Source: Hutsoniella sourekii ATCC 700629
GTDB taxonomy: Bacteria > Bacillota > Bacilli > Lactobacillales > Aerococcaceae
Direction of reading: 5' to 3'
NCBI RefSeq assembly: GCF_000518205.1
Contig: NZ_JADD01000014.1
Span: forward strand, 1-64,000
Length of the DNA stretch: 64,000 nt
Translations under genes and position numbers: made by a program
The notes under the pieces: generated by a model
Seen by the model: the letters and a program-made list of their open reading frames with translations, nothing else
Databases searched by the model: none
What the model was told of the DNA's origin: nothing
Part shown: positions 44,910-54,382 of the stretch, in pieces
Position numbering within the stretch: the first letter of the stretch is position 1
How the letters are laid out: every line of letters starts with the position of its first letter

Positions 44910-45944
44910 ATGACAAAACTTACACCAGAAACTATTCAATGGGATCAACTCGGTTTTAATTATATTGATACTGGTAAAAGATTCCGCGCCTACTATAGAG
45001 ATGGTGCTTGGCAAGAAGGAAAAATTGAAGATGATCGCTACATTAAAATTTCTGAAGGAGCTACCGCCTTACACTACGGTCAACAGTGCTTTGAAGGTTT
45101 GAAAGCCTACCGAACAAAAGAAGGAAAAATTCAACTTTTTCGACCAGAGCAAAATGCCCAGCGCATGGTCGATTCCGCTGAACGTTTGCTCATGCCCCCT
45201 TATCCTGTTGAAGATTTTGTCGCAGCTGTCCACCAGGTAGTGGCTGCCAATGCCGACTGGATGCCTCCTTATGGTAGTGGCGCTAGCCTCTATATTCGAC
45301 CCCTACTAATCGGCAGTGGAGATAATATCGGAGTTGGACCAGCACCCGAATATTTATTTACCATCATGGCCATGCCAGTAGGCCCGTATTTTAAGGGGGG
45401 GCTAAAGCCAGCCAAATTTATCATCTCAGATTTCGACCGAGCTGCTCCTCGTGGAACAGGTAGACAAAAAGTCGGTGGTAACTATGCTTCCAGTCTCCTA
45501 GCTGGCAAAAAAGCCAAAGAAGCTGGCTATGCCGATGCAATTTATCTGGACCCTGAAACCCATACCAAAATCGAAGAAATCGGCTCATCAAACTTCTTTG
45601 TCATTAGTGATAACAATGAGTTTATTACACCTAAATCTCCTTCTATTTTACCTGGGATCACTAAGCGCTCCTTGCTCTATCTTGCTGAACATGAACTTGG
45701 AATGAAGGCGATTGAAGGTGATATCTATGTCAAGGACCTCGACCAATTTGTTGAAGCGGGGTCCACTGGTACTGCTGCTGTTATAACGCCTATCACCTCA
45801 ATTACAGCTGGGGATACAGTCTATACCTTCTATCCAGAAGACCAAGTGGGACCTGTGACTCAAGAACTTTACCGTTTATTAACCGGCATTCAATATGGAG
45901 ATCTTCAAGGACCAGAAGGTTGGGTTCAAGAAGTTAAGCTATAA
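44910..45944 (+). CDS. ilvE: Branched-chain amino acid aminotransferase
   Basis: This class IV PLP aminotransferase of 344 residues carries out the last step of Ile, Val and Leu synthesis, or the first step of their breakdown. Motifs are ALHYGQQCFEGLKAYRTKEGKIQLFRPEQNAQRM, YIRPLLIGSG, the PLP-Lys region GRQKVGGNYASSLLAG and the C-terminal VEAGSTGTAAVITPI. AAAGGAG precedes the ATG. With ilvA, ilvBNC, ilvD and leuABCD in this window, the BCAA pathway is complete. Confidence 0.96.
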   Translation: MTKLTPETIQWDQLGFNYIDTGKRFRAYYRDGAWQEGKIEDDRYIKISEGATALHYGQQCFEGLKAYRTKEGKIQLFRPEQNAQRMVDSAERLLMPPYPVEDFVAAVHQVVAANADWMPPYGSGASLYIRPLLIGSGDNIGVGPAPEYLFTIMAMPVGPYFKGGLKPAKFIISDFDRAAPRGTGRQKVGGNYASSLLAGKKAKEAGYADAIYLDPETHTKIEEIGSSNFFVISDNNEFITPKSPSILPGITKRSLLYLAEHELGMKAIEGDIYVKDLDQFVEAGSTGTAAVITPITSITAGDTVYTFYPEDQVGPVTQELYRLLTGIQYGDLQGPEGWVQEVKL

Positions 45945-45959
45945 GAATATCAGCTAAAT

Positions 45960-46005
45960 AGCCCACCGATACACTGCACTAGGCATTGGGTCGGTGGGCT
46001 TGTTT
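45960..46005 (+). terminator. Terminator after ilvE
   Basis: AGCCCACCGA (45960-45969) and TCGGTGGGCT (45991-46000) form a perfect 10-bp stem, followed by TGTTTAG. It separates ilvE from the convergent acetyltransferase gene. Confidence 0.8.
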
Positions 46006-46035
46006 AGATGATGTAATGGATCATAACAGGAATTT

Positions 46036-46521
46036 TTATTGAATAAATTGATAGGCATTTCGCTGGGTACCATCAGCAACTGTCACTACCCCACAAAAAC
46101 TGAAGGGTAGGCTCTCAATCAGCTTGGTCATAGGAATGTTATCCTGGTGGGTATCAATCCTAACATTAGAGTAATGGTCGAGAACCCACGTTAGACAATA
46201 ACGACCGGCTCCCTTTATTTGCCCCTTGCTAGCCACTCGGTGAATTGTCACATAAGGGCCATCATTTAACCACTCACCCGTTATCTCTTGATAATAAGGG
46301 TCAATACCTGTTTGAAGACAAAAGTATGCTACAGGAAGATCCGAATCATCCACGCACACATAAGCAAAACTTTGCTGGATATCCTCTTCAACTATCTCTG
46401 GACCGGGATAACCGTCAGCCCATTGTCTGATTCCAGAGACCTCTCTTTGAATCTGGCGACCAACCGCAAATATCTCAAGAATAAGGGGGACATCCTGATA
46501 GCTAGCCTTTCTTATTTGCAT
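46036..46521 (-). CDS. GNAT-family acetyltransferase
   Basis: This 161-residue protein starts IRKASYQDVPLILEIF, a typical GNAT beginning, with VTIHRVASKGQIKGAGRYCLTWVLDH in the acetyl-CoA region and RIDTHQDNIPMTKLIESLPFSFCGVV at the end. The substrate is unknown. The frame extends to a TTG at 46566, but a TATAAT (46574-46569) sits right at that TTG, so transcription probably starts after it. The ATG at 46521 is therefore preferred even though its ribosome site (TTGGGA) is weak. Confidence 0.8.
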   Translation of the reverse strand: MQIRKASYQDVPLILEIFAVGRQIQREVSGIRQWADGYPGPEIVEEDIQQSFAYVCVDDSDLPVAYFCLQTGIDPYYQEITGEWLNDGPYVTIHRVASKGQIKGAGRYCLTWVLDHYSNVRIDTHQDNIPMTKLIESLPFSFCGVVTVADGTQRNAYQFIQ

Positions 46522-46651
46522 ATTTTCCCAACTTTCTATTTGACTATCATTATTAGTAACTATCAATTATTATATCTGATAGATTAGGCATTGAAAAGCT
46601 AACAAATATGTTATAATATCTTTAGTAATCTACTTGAAGGAGTTAATTAAT

Positions 46652-47302
46652 ATGATGGAAATGCAACGAATTAGCCGCGACCGCGCGGAACTGTTAGCTC
46701 GTAACTACAAAGAGAATCCTGAAATGAAATATGTGGTTTATAATATTCGCCGTCGTAGCTTTATTCTACACAATCCTTATGTCTTCTTCTTCCGTTTCAG
46801 TCGCCGTGAATCAGTCTGGAATACACCGATTGTTAACCTGGATGATGTCACTTCTAATGATAAATCGATTCAAGAGATCACTCAAGATATCCGTGAAGCA
46901 GTCAACCAACAAGTCTATGATACCGTTAACCTGAACCTCAAAAAGAAGTTTACCTTAGACGATGGCTATACCCTTCTTCGTTATTACTTCCATGGTAAAT
47001 GTTATCTTGCCTACTATGACTATTATTTAGGCCGTGTAGTCCTAATTAAGGAAAGAGATAAATCAGAAGATTTCTCTGCTTTAATCGGAACCCGTTACTA
47101 CTTCATTGATGATATGCATAATGTTATCCAAAACAAGCTAGGGCTGGAATCTGACTTCTTGATTCACATTGTCCAACAGCTAATGGAAGAAAAATTGATT
47201 TTGGAAGATATTGATGGTATTGAAACCCTCAACGAAAAACTTCATCAATATATTTGTAATGAAATCGATAAATTGGAGACCTATATCCAAGCCAACAAAT
47301 AA
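46652..47302 (+). CDS. Uncharacterised protein, 216 residues
   Basis: I do not recognise this protein. It is soluble by eye, rich in aromatic residues and basic near the N terminus (NIRRRSFILHNPYVFFFRFSRRES). A middle part (LDDGYTLLRYYFHGKCYLAYYDYYLGRVVLIKERD) reads like a beta-rich domain. Helices follow towards the C terminus (LIHIVQQLMEEKLILEDIDGIETLNEKLHQYICNEIDKLETYI). GAAGGAG precedes the ATG at 46652; an earlier TTG at 46634 overlaps that site. A TATAAT stands at 46612-46617. It is monocistronic, with a terminator behind it. Confidence 0.75.
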   Translation: MMEMQRISRDRAELLARNYKENPEMKYVVYNIRRRSFILHNPYVFFFRFSRRESVWNTPIVNLDDVTSNDKSIQEITQDIREAVNQQVYDTVNLNLKKKFTLDDGYTLLRYYFHGKCYLAYYDYYLGRVVLIKERDKSEDFSALIGTRYYFIDDMHNVIQNKLGLESDFLIHIVQQLMEEKLILEDIDGIETLNEKLHQYICNEIDKLETYIQANK

Positions 47303-47356
47303 ATAAGAAACCGTCACTAAACTTGTCTATTCAGCTTGAACATCTTGTTAGATGCT

Positions 47357-47416
47357 AAAAAGTCAAATCTTCTTGATTAAGGAAATCGACTCCTTTTCAA
47401 TAAGATTTGACTTTTT
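47357..47416 (+). terminator. Terminator after the uncharacterised gene
   Basis: AAAAAGTCAAATCTT (47357-47371) and AAGATTTGACTTTTT (47402-47416) are perfect complements. A small inner stem (AAGGA/TCCTT) is enclosed. T runs follow on both strands. It also lies downstream of truA, which is on the other strand. Confidence 0.9.
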
Positions 47417-47539
47417 TGACTTATTTATTAGATGATCAGGATTAGTATGACTATTTCAATCAATCATTTGAAACTATAAAATAGCTAGAATCATTATTTC
47501 GCGCAAAAGCAAGTGGCAAGAGCTAATTCTAGCACCATT

Positions 47540-48316
47540 TTACTCACTTAGGAAGGGGTCTTGATCATATTCAACCTCAACCAGATAGAGTCCCTGGGGT
47601 GGTGCCGTAGGGCCTGCTTCATTTCGATCTTGGACTTGTAGCAAGCGCGCTATCTCTGAAACCGGCTTGAGTCCATCACCAATTTGAAGCAGGGTGCCAA
47701 CAATAATTCTCACCATGTTGTAGAGAAACCCTTCACCGTACAGTTCAAAGCATAATTCCTTATTAAGCGAATCCTCATAGACTTGCACCTCATATAGAGA
47801 TCGCACCTTATCTTCCTTATCCGTCTTTGTGGAGCAAAAACTTGTAAAGTCATGGCGTCCAACCAGAAATTGAGCGGCCTCTTGCATTCGCTGTAAATCA
47901 TAGCGGTAAGGATGGTGACAGGTATAAAGACGCTTAAACGGGTCTGGAAAAGCTTGGGTGTCAACCCGGTATCGGTAACGCTTAGCACGAGCTTGGTAGC
48001 GAGAGTGAAAATTGTCCTCTACCTGATTAGCCGCTATCACTCGGATATCATCCGGTAAAATACTATTCAACCCCTTCAGCAATCCCTGACTACTAATAGG
48101 CGCTGGATAATTAAAATGAACCACCTGACCCAGGGCATGAACGCCAGAATCAGTTCTTCCAGAGGCAGAAGTTGGAATATGCTCCCCTTTGTCTAGCTTA
48201 GCCATTAAAGACAAGGCACGCTCAAGAGCAGCTTGAATGGTCGGGCCATTTGGCTGAACCTGATAGCCAACATAACAACTGCCGTCGTATTGAATTTTTA
48301 AGGCGTATTTGGGCAT
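47540..48316 (-). CDS. truA: tRNA pseudouridine(38-40) synthase
   Basis: This enzyme of 258 residues makes pseudouridine in the anticodon arm of many tRNAs. The catalytic Asp is in SASGRTDSGVHALGQVVHF, and RIIVGTLLQIGDG is the conserved later motif. It is the last gene of the ribosomal/ecf run, 8 bp after ecfT, the usual order in Lactobacillales. Confidence 0.96.
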   Translation of the reverse strand: MPKYALKIQYDGSCYVGYQVQPNGPTIQAALERALSLMAKLDKGEHIPTSASGRTDSGVHALGQVVHFNYPAPISSQGLLKGLNSILPDDIRVIAANQVEDNFHSRYQARAKRYRYRVDTQAFPDPFKRLYTCHHPYRYDLQRMQEAAQFLVGRHDFTSFCSTKTDKEDKVRSLYEVQVYEDSLNKELCFELYGEGFLYNMVRIIVGTLLQIGDGLKPVSEIARLLQVQDRNEAGPTAPPQGLYLVEVEYDQDPFLSE

Positions 48317-48324
48317 AATCCCTC

Positions 48325-49128
48325 CTATAAAAACCAGCGAAGCATAACTAAAATAATAGTTAATACAATTAAGTAAGCTACAAAATAAAGATCGATTCGA
48401 GTAAAGTACAATTGACGATATTTTGTTCGCCCTTCAGCCCCACGGTACCCTCTAGCTTCCATCGCGACTGCCATTTCTTCAGCCCGATTAAAAGCACTAA
48501 CAAATAGGGGAACCAAGATAGGCACAATGGCGCGTACTCGATCAATTAATGTACCCTGATCAAATTCTACGCCCCTAGCTCGTTGAGCATTCATTATTTT
48601 TTGCGCTTCATCCATCAGGGTAGGTACGTAGCGCAAGGCAATAGAAAGCATTAAGGCAATCTCATGAGCAGGAAATCCAATTTTTGCTAGAGGTCGCATT
48701 AAATGTTCCAATCCATCGGCTATTTCCAAGGGCGCCGTTGTTAAGGTCAATACCGTGGATGACATAATAATTAACAAAAGTCGCATAAAGATATAAGCCC
48801 CATTGATTAAACCCAAGGATGAAATCGAAAAAATACCCCAAGAAAAATAAGTAGTCCCACCTTGAGTAAACAGAACCTGAAATATCACCGTAAATAAAAT
48901 CAACCAAATCATGGGTCTAATTCCCTGCAAGAAAAATTTAAGATCAATCTGACTTAGCTTAACCGCTAAAAATAGACTAAGTAATAATAATAAGTAAGCA
49001 GGCCAACTATTGGCAAGAAAGACAATTAGAATAAAGGCAAATATGCCAATTAACTTGGTTCGAGGATCAAGCTCATGGATCAATGAATTTAGAGGTATAT
49101 ACCGCCCTAGAATTAACTGATTATTCAT
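48325..49128 (-). CDS. ecfT: ECF transporter transmembrane protein EcfT
   Basis: This energy-coupling factor membrane subunit has 267 residues, with five to six hydrophobic segments and the two conserved Ala-Arg-Gly-like coupling motifs (AQRARGVEF and AMEARGYRGAEGRTKY). It works with EcfA1/A2 and exchangeable vitamin-binding S components, none of which are in the window. It overlaps ecfA2 by 8 bp. Confidence 0.95.
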   Translation of the reverse strand: MNNQLILGRYIPLNSLIHELDPRTKLIGIFAFILIVFLANSWPAYLLLLLSLFLAVKLSQIDLKFFLQGIRPMIWLILFTVIFQVLFTQGGTTYFSWGIFSISSLGLINGAYIFMRLLLIIMSSTVLTLTTAPLEIADGLEHLMRPLAKIGFPAHEIALMLSIALRYVPTLMDEAQKIMNAQRARGVEFDQGTLIDRVRAIVPILVPLFVSAFNRAEEMAVAMEARGYRGAEGRTKYRQLYFTRIDLYFVAYLIVLTIILVMLRWFL

Positions 49129-50011
49129 CTGACAAACCTCCCTGCCATTCCCTTTTCAACTCAAGTAAGCGATCCGCTAACTGCGGTGCGTTTAAGACAG
49201 CTTCCTTTGGACAATGAATATTCAGCTGGTCCATAATCTCTTCATAATACTGCATAGCTAAAGGAAGAGTTAAATGTTTGGACCGTAGCCACTCAACATC
49301 ACTAAAAACATCTTCAGGAGGACCGACCTTGACAGCTTGACCGGATTCCATCACAATGATTTGATCACTATATTGGGCGACATCTTCCATTTGATGGCTA
49401 ACCAGAACTAAAGTCAATTGACGTTCCTTTTGCAAATTCATAAACATATCCATCATCTGCTTATGTCCTAGTGGGTCTAAACCGGCAGTGGGTTCGTCTA
49501 AGACTAAGACTTGTGGCTCGAGCGCTAAAACACCTGCAATCGCCACACGTCGCATCTGTCCACCGCTTAAATCAAAGGGAGACCGATCATAAAATCCTTC
49601 ACTTAAGCCAACTAATTCAAGTTGTTTTCTAGCAATTTCTTCCGCTTCTTCTTCACTTGCGCCAAAATTTAAGGGACCAAACATCACGTCTTTCAAAACG
49701 GTTTCATCAAACAGTTGAGATTCAGGAAATTGAAAAACAACCCCCACTTGTTTACGTAGTTGCTTCAAGTCGGTCTCTTGGGAATCAGGGGTTACTAATC
49801 GATCTCCAATTTGGATGCGACCTTGGGTTGGCTTTAATAAAACATTCAAATGTTGGATGAGTGTCGACTTGCCAGATCCAGTGTGACCGATAATAGAGGT
49901 GACTTTACCCTTAGGTATATGAATACTTACATTATTTAAGGCATGGTGCTCAAAAGGGGAGCCCAAATTATAGGTATAACTTACTTGGTCAAATACGATG
50001 TCGTTATCCAC
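49121..50011 (-). CDS. ecfA2: ECF transporter ATP-binding protein EcfA2
   Basis: This ATPase of 296 residues has Walker A GHTGSGKST, Q-loop QFPESQLFDETVLKDV, signature LSGGQMRRVAIAGVLA and Walker B VLVLDEPTAGLDP. The FPESQLFDETV form is typical of EcfA2 (CbiO2). It overlaps ecfA1 by 31 bp. Confidence 0.96.
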   Translation of the reverse strand: MDNDIVFDQVSYTYNLGSPFEHHALNNVSIHIPKGKVTSIIGHTGSGKSTLIQHLNVLLKPTQGRIQIGDRLVTPDSQETDLKQLRKQVGVVFQFPESQLFDETVLKDVMFGPLNFGASEEEAEEIARKQLELVGLSEGFYDRSPFDLSGGQMRRVAIAGVLALEPQVLVLDEPTAGLDPLGHKQMMDMFMNLQKERQLTLVLVSHQMEDVAQYSDQIIVMESGQAVKVGPPEDVFSDVEWLRSKHLTLPLAMQYYEEIMDQLNIHCPKEAVLNAPQLADRLLELKREWQGGLSDE

Positions 50012-50820
50012 TGGATCAACTCCTCTCTATCCATAAATTCTTCAGGGACAGCTATAGCCCGATCACTTAAGGCATCTTGCAAGCGTTTTGCAAATGGGAC
50101 ATCCAAACCAATCGAAATTAATTCCTCTCCCATTTGGAATATTTTTTCAGGTTTAGCTTGTTGCAAGACTCGACCTTGATTCATGACAAGTACCCGATCA
50201 GCTAGACTAGCCTCGTTTAGATCATGAGTGATTGAAAGAACCGTTAAATTATATCGTTCTTTGATCCTTTGAATAGCTTCAATAACTTCCAAGCGGCCCA
50301 AGGGATCCAACATTGCTGTTGCTTCATCTAAAATAATAACATCAGGACGTAAAGCAATTATGGAGGCCAAGGCTACTCGTTGTTTTTGTCCGCCTGATAA
50401 GTGTGCTGGCTCTCTTTTCTTGAATGAAGTCATATTAACTTCTTCAAGTGCTTCGTGAACGCGACGAATCATTTCTTCACGCTCAATGCCATTATTTTCG
50501 AGGCCAAAAGCTACGTCATCTTCGACCGTTGCACCCACAAATTGATTGTCGGGATTTTGAAAGACCATACCAACTGCCCGACGGACATCCCAGATAGTGT
50601 CTTCGCTTAGGGTCAACCCCTTTACTTCAATCCTACCTGATTCAGGAACTAGTAGACCATTGATGACTTTAGCTAAGGTTGATTTACCAGATCCATTGGG
50701 GCCGATAATAGCCACCCATTCGCCTTGATAGATTTCAAAATCTACCCCATTTAAAACGTGAACTGAGGTTTGAGGATACTGAAATTTTATGTTTTCACCT
50801 TTTACAATTATCTCACTCAA
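49981..50820 (-). CDS. ecfA1: ECF transporter ATP-binding protein EcfA1
   Basis: This ATPase of 279 residues has Walker A GPNGSGKST, Q-loop QNPDNQFVGATVEDDVAFGLEN, signature LSGGQKQRVALASIIAL and Walker B VIILDEATAMLDP. The NPDNQFVGATV form is typical of EcfA1 (CbiO1). It is the first ecf gene after rplQ, behind a hairpin, so expression may combine read-through from the ribosomal operon with a local promoter. Confidence 0.96.
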   Translation of the reverse strand: MSEIIVKGENIKFQYPQTSVHVLNGVDFEIYQGEWVAIIGPNGSGKSTLAKVINGLLVPESGRIEVKGLTLSEDTIWDVRRAVGMVFQNPDNQFVGATVEDDVAFGLENNGIEREEMIRRVHEALEEVNMTSFKKREPAHLSGGQKQRVALASIIALRPDVIILDEATAMLDPLGRLEVIEAIQRIKERYNLTVLSITHDLNEASLADRVLVMNQGRVLQQAKPEKIFQMGEELISIGLDVPFAKRLQDALSDRAIAVPEEFMDREELIQWITTSYLTK

Positions 50821-50929
50821 GCTAACTCCCCCTGACTTTTATACATAGGTAAGGCTACCATTAGACCTATTATAAGCGAATTCATTCCATAATGGGAAGA
50901 ATAAGTCTTAGTGTCATGACACCCTTACC

Positions 50930-50999
50930 TATAAAAAAAAGCCCCTTAAAGATGTATGACCAAAGCGAGAGCCAAAAAGTTTTAAACTCTCGCTTTGGT
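50930..50999 (-). terminator. Terminator after rplQ
   Basis: On the minus strand ACCAAAGCGAGAG (50999-50987) pairs with CTCTCGCTTTGGT (50971-50959) as a perfect 13-bp stem. A run of eight T follows about 20 nt downstream, after GGGGC. It marks the likely end of the main ribosomal transcript. Confidence 0.75.
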
Positions 51000-51068
51000 T
51001 CAATAGAGCTAGACCTAGGATTTCCCAGATCGTAACGCTCTCCATCATAAAAGTGACCATCTATTAGC

Positions 51069-51449
51069 TTATACTAATTCTAAAATAACCATTTCTGCTG
51101 CATCGCCACGACGTGGACCTTTTTTGATGATGCGAGTATATCCACCATTACGGTCTGCGTAACGTTCGGCATAAGTGTTAAACACGCGGTCTAATACACT
51201 TTCAATAATTACTTCATCATCTTCAATGCGAGCATCTGCTAATTCTCTACGTAAGAAAGCTGCAGCTTTACGACGAGCAGATAAGTCTCCTTTTTTACCT
51301 AAGGTGATCATCTTGTCTACAAACTTACGTACTTCCTTAGCACGAGATTCTGTCGTTACAATACGTTCGTTAATGATTACATCAGTCGTTAAATCACGAA
51401 GCATTGCTTTACGTTGAGCGCTTGAACGACCTAATTTACGGTATGCCAT
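51069..51449 (-). CDS. rplQ: Ribosomal protein bL17
   Basis: This large-subunit protein is 126 residues, complete, starting [20 protein letters not shown] and ending [23 protein letters not shown]. It is the last gene of the alpha operon, 28 bp after rpoA. AGGAGG precedes the ATG. Confidence 0.98.
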   Translation of the reverse strand: MAYRKLGRSSAQRKAMLRDLTTDVIINERIVTTESRAKEVRKFVDKMITLGKKGDLSARRKAAAFLRRELADARIEDDEVIIESVLDRVFNTYAERYADRNGGYTRIIKKGPRRGDAAEMVILELV

Positions 51450-51477
51450 CTATTCGTCCTCCTTTTTAATTAGTCGA

Positions 51478-52422
51478 TTAGTTATCGTCTTTTAAACTTA
51501 ATTCAAGTTCGTCTAACTTATTCTTAACTTCAGCTAATGACTTACGGCCTAAATTACGTACCTTCATCATTTCTGCTTCCGTCCGGTTAGTTAATTCCTG
51601 AACAGTATTAATACCTGCTCGCTTCAAGCAGTTGTATGAACGAACCGATAAGTCTAACTCTTCGATTGTCATCACTAATACTTTTTCTTTTTCAGCTTCC
51701 TCTTTTTCAACCATTATTTCTGCTTCACGGGTTTCTTCGTTAAGATCCACAAAGACATTTAAATGCTCGATCAGAATTTTTGAAGCTAAACTTAATGACT
51801 TCTCTGGAGCAATGGAGCCATCAGTCCATATATCCAAAGTTAATTTATCATAAATATTTTGCTGACCGATTCTAGTATTTTCAACTGTGTAGTTAACTTT
51901 CTTGATCGGTGTGTAAATTGAATCCACTGGAATAACACCAATTGGCATATCTTCATGCTTGTTGTATTCACTGCGAACATAACCACGTCCATTAGATACA
52001 TTCATCTGCATCTTTAATTCAGCATCTTCAGCAATTGTACAAATATACAAATCGGGATTTAAAATTTGTACTTCGTTGTCATGAATAATATCTGCCGCTG
52101 TTACTTGTTTAGGGCCAGTAATATTTAACTCGACGATCTTATCTTCGTCAGTATGAAGTTTCAATGCAAGGTTCTTTAAATTTAATAATAGAGCCGTCAC
52201 ATCTTCTACTACCCCATCAATCGTAGCGAATTCATGTAATACACCTTCAATTTGAACACTTGTTACAGCTGCACCTGGTAATGAAGATAATAGAATACGA
52301 CGTAATGAGTTTCCAAGGGTTGTTCCATAGCCACGCTCTAGTGGTTCAATAACAATTTTGCCATACTTTTCGTCATCGCTAACATCAATGGTGGTGATTT
52401 CTGGCTTTTCAATTTCGATCAT
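51478..52422 (-). CDS. rpoA: RNA polymerase alpha subunit
   Basis: At 314 residues it has the usual length. The N-terminal assembly domain includes [26 protein letters not shown]. The C-terminal domain ([49 protein letters not shown]) binds UP elements and activators. The frame is open to 52455, but GAAAGGGG before the ATG at 52422 and the typical MIEIEKPEI start decide for 52422. Confidence 0.98.
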   Translation of the reverse strand: MIEIEKPEITTIDVSDDEKYGKIVIEPLERGYGTTLGNSLRRILLSSLPGAAVTSVQIEGVLHEFATIDGVVEDVTALLLNLKNLALKLHTDEDKIVELNITGPKQVTAADIIHDNEVQILNPDLYICTIAEDAELKMQMNVSNGRGYVRSEYNKHEDMPIGVIPVDSIYTPIKKVNYTVENTRIGQQNIYDKLTLDIWTDGSIAPEKSLSLASKILIEHLNVFVDLNEETREAEIMVEKEEAEKEKVLVMTIEELDLSVRSYNCLKRAGINTVQELTNRTEAEMMKVRNLGRKSLAEVKNKLDELELSLKDDN

Positions 52423-52501
52423 TAAATTATTTCCCCTTTCAAAACGTATGTTCAATGATAACTCATAAGAACATCTGCAGCTTTAACAGCAACTATTATC
52501 A

Positions 52502-52891
52502 TTAGACACGACGGCGTTTTGGTGGTCGACAACCATTGTGTGGGATTGGTGTAACGTCACGGATTGCTGTTACATCTAAACCTGTTGCCTGTAATGAACG
52601 AATTGCAGATTCACGACCTGAACCAGGACCTTTAACAGTTACTTCAACTGATTTCATTCCATGTTCCATCGCTCCCTTAGCAGCTACTTCTGCAGCCATT
52701 TGAGCAGCAAATGGAGTAGACTTTCTAGAACCCTTAAAACCAAGTGATCCTGCTGAAGACCATGCTACTGCATTACCAGCTTCATCAGTAATCATAACAA
52801 TTGTGTTGTTGAAAGTAGAACGAATATGTGCAATGCCTCGTTCAATATTCTTTCTAACACGACGTTGTCTACGTTTTTGTTGTTTAGCCAT
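52502..52891 (-). CDS. rpsK: Ribosomal protein uS11
   Basis: This 129-residue small-subunit protein has the typical end [18 protein letters not shown] and the core [22 protein letters not shown]. It lies between rpsM and rpoA. AAAGGAGG precedes the ATG. Confidence 0.98.
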   Translation of the reverse strand: MAKQQKRRQRRVRKNIERGIAHIRSTFNNTIVMITDEAGNAVAWSSAGSLGFKGSRKSTPFAAQMAAEVAAKGAMEHGMKSVEVTVKGPGSGRESAIRSLQATGLDVTAIRDVTPIPHNGCRPPKRRRV

Positions 52892-52918
52892 TAACTTTTA
52901 ACCTCCTTTTATTTAGAA

Positions 52919-53272
52919 TTATCTAACTGGTTTTTTAGCACCTTTACGAGTACGGGCATTATTTTTAGTGTTTTGTCCACGCACTGGTAAGCTACGACGG
53001 TGACGCATACCACGGTATGATCCGATATCCATCAGACGTTTAATATCTAAGCTTACATCACGACGCAAGTCTCCTTCAACTTTGATTTCATTAACGACTT
53101 CACGAAGACGGTCTAATTCGTCGTTAGTTAAATCTTGAACACGGGTATTTTCATCTACATTTGCTTTTTGGCAAATTTGTTCGGCAGTTTTCTTACCAAT
53201 TCCGTAGATATAAGTTAAAGAGATTACTACACGTTTGTTACGTGGAATATCAATTCCTGCTATACGAGCCAT
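52919..53272 (-). CDS. rpsM: Ribosomal protein uS13
   Basis: This 117-residue protein starts [26 protein letters not shown] and ends in the basic [20 protein letters not shown] tail that contacts the P-site tRNA. It is the first of the alpha-operon ribosomal genes, 14 bp after rpmJ. Confidence 0.98.
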   Translation of the reverse strand: MARIAGIDIPRNKRVVISLTYIYGIGKKTAEQICQKANVDENTRVQDLTNDELDRLREVVNEIKVEGDLRRDVSLDIKRLMDIGSYRGMRHRRSLPVRGQNTKNNARTRKGAKKPVR

Positions 53273-53286
53273 TTACTTCCCTCCTT

Positions 53287-53400
53287 TTAACCTTGACGTT
53301 GTTTATGTTTAGGATTCTTGCAAATTACCATTACTCGACCATTACGACGAATAACTTTGCAATGTTCACAGATAGGTTTTACTGATGCTCTAACTTTCAT
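53287..53400 (-). CDS. rpmJ: Ribosomal protein bL36 (C+ zinc type)
   Basis: This 37-residue protein begins [17 protein letters not shown]. The zinc ligands CxxC, Cys27 and His32 are all present, so it is the zinc-containing C+ form. AGGAGG precedes the ATG at 53400; the longer open frame to 53484 runs back into infA and is not the gene. Confidence 0.97.
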   Translation of the reverse strand: MKVRASVKPICEHCKVIRRNGRVMVICKNPKHKQRQG

Positions 53401-53428
53401 CTTATTCCTCCTTAAATTTGCAATGGAC

Positions 53429-53647
53429 TTACTTAAAGCGATAGGTGATTCGCCCTTTAGACAAATCATAAGGAGACATTTCAACTGTTACTCTATCTCC
53501 TGGTAAAATGCGGATATAGTTCATACGAATCTTACCTGAAACATGCGCTAGAATTTCATGTCCATTCTCTAATTCAACATTAAACATGGCATTCGGTAAT
53601 GTTTCCAGAACAGTACCTTCAACTTCGATTACATCATCTTTAGCCAT
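53429..53647 (-). CDS. infA: Translation initiation factor IF-1
   Basis: This 72-residue S1-like OB-fold protein starts [22 protein letters not shown] and ends [13 protein letters not shown]. It lies between adk and rpmJ, with no map gene, as in many Lactobacillales. Confidence 0.98.
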   Translation of the reverse strand: MAKDDVIEVEGTVLETLPNAMFNVELENGHEILAHVSGKIRMNYIRILPGDRVTVEMSPYDLSKGRITYRFK

Positions 53648-53706
53648 CGGTCATTCCTCCTTCTATTTACCAGCAGATATCAATGCTTTGTTGCGGCGTA
53701 ATATCA

Positions 53707-54357
53707 TTATTCACCAATAACGTTGCGTACGTCACGATAAACATTTTCAATTGATTGTTCTCCATTAATTCTATGCAACAATCCAAGAGAATCATAATGT
53801 TCTAATATCGGACGAATGGAATCCATTTGTAATTGAATGCGGTGACCAACTTTTTCAGGTTTATCATCTTCACGCTGATAGAAGTCATGAGATCCACATG
53901 CATCACAAACACCTTCAACTTTAGGTGGGTTATACAATTTGTGATAAGTCGCACCACACTCAGAACACATAAAACGACCGCTTAGACGATCTTTTAGTGT
54001 ATCTGGATCTACGTCAATATAGAATACATAATCTAGTTTACTATTTAATTTATCAAGATTACTATCTAATGCTTGCGCTTGTTCAATAGTACGTGGGTAG
54101 CCGTCTAGCATAAAGCCATTTTCAAGAACATCTTCATGCCCTAAACGTTCACGTACTAAACCATTTGTTATCTCATCTGGCACTAAATTTCCAGCATCGG
54201 TATATTTTTTAGCTTCTAATCCTAAAGGTGTCTTATCACTAATCGCTTGTCTAAAAATATCTCCCGTCGAGATATGAACAACGTGATAATCATTAGTAAT
54301 TAATTCACTTTGAGTGCCTTTGCCTGCTCCAGGCAGTCCCATTAATAGAATATTCAT
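53707..54357 (-). CDS. adk: Adenylate kinase
   Basis: This 216-residue enzyme interconverts AMP, ADP and ATP. The P-loop is GLPGAGKGTQ (7-16). The LID carries CxxC twice (CSECGATYHKLYNPPKVEGVCDACG), a zinc site common in Gram-positive forms. It lies 25 bp after secY. Confidence 0.98.
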   Translation of the reverse strand: MNILLMGLPGAGKGTQSELITNDYHVVHISTGDIFRQAISDKTPLGLEAKKYTDAGNLVPDEITNGLVRERLGHEDVLENGFMLDGYPRTIEQAQALDSNLDKLNSKLDYVFYIDVDPDTLKDRLSGRFMCSECGATYHKLYNPPKVEGVCDACGSHDFYQREDDKPEKVGHRIQLQMDSIRPILEHYDSLGLLHRINGEQSIENVYRDVRNVIGE

Positions 54358-54382
54358 TTCAAATCATTCCTTTTTCGTCATC

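Noticed and set aside
53401-53484. N-terminal extension of rpmJ
   Set aside because: It runs back into infA, and the ATG at 53400 has its own ribosome site and gives the standard 37-residue protein.
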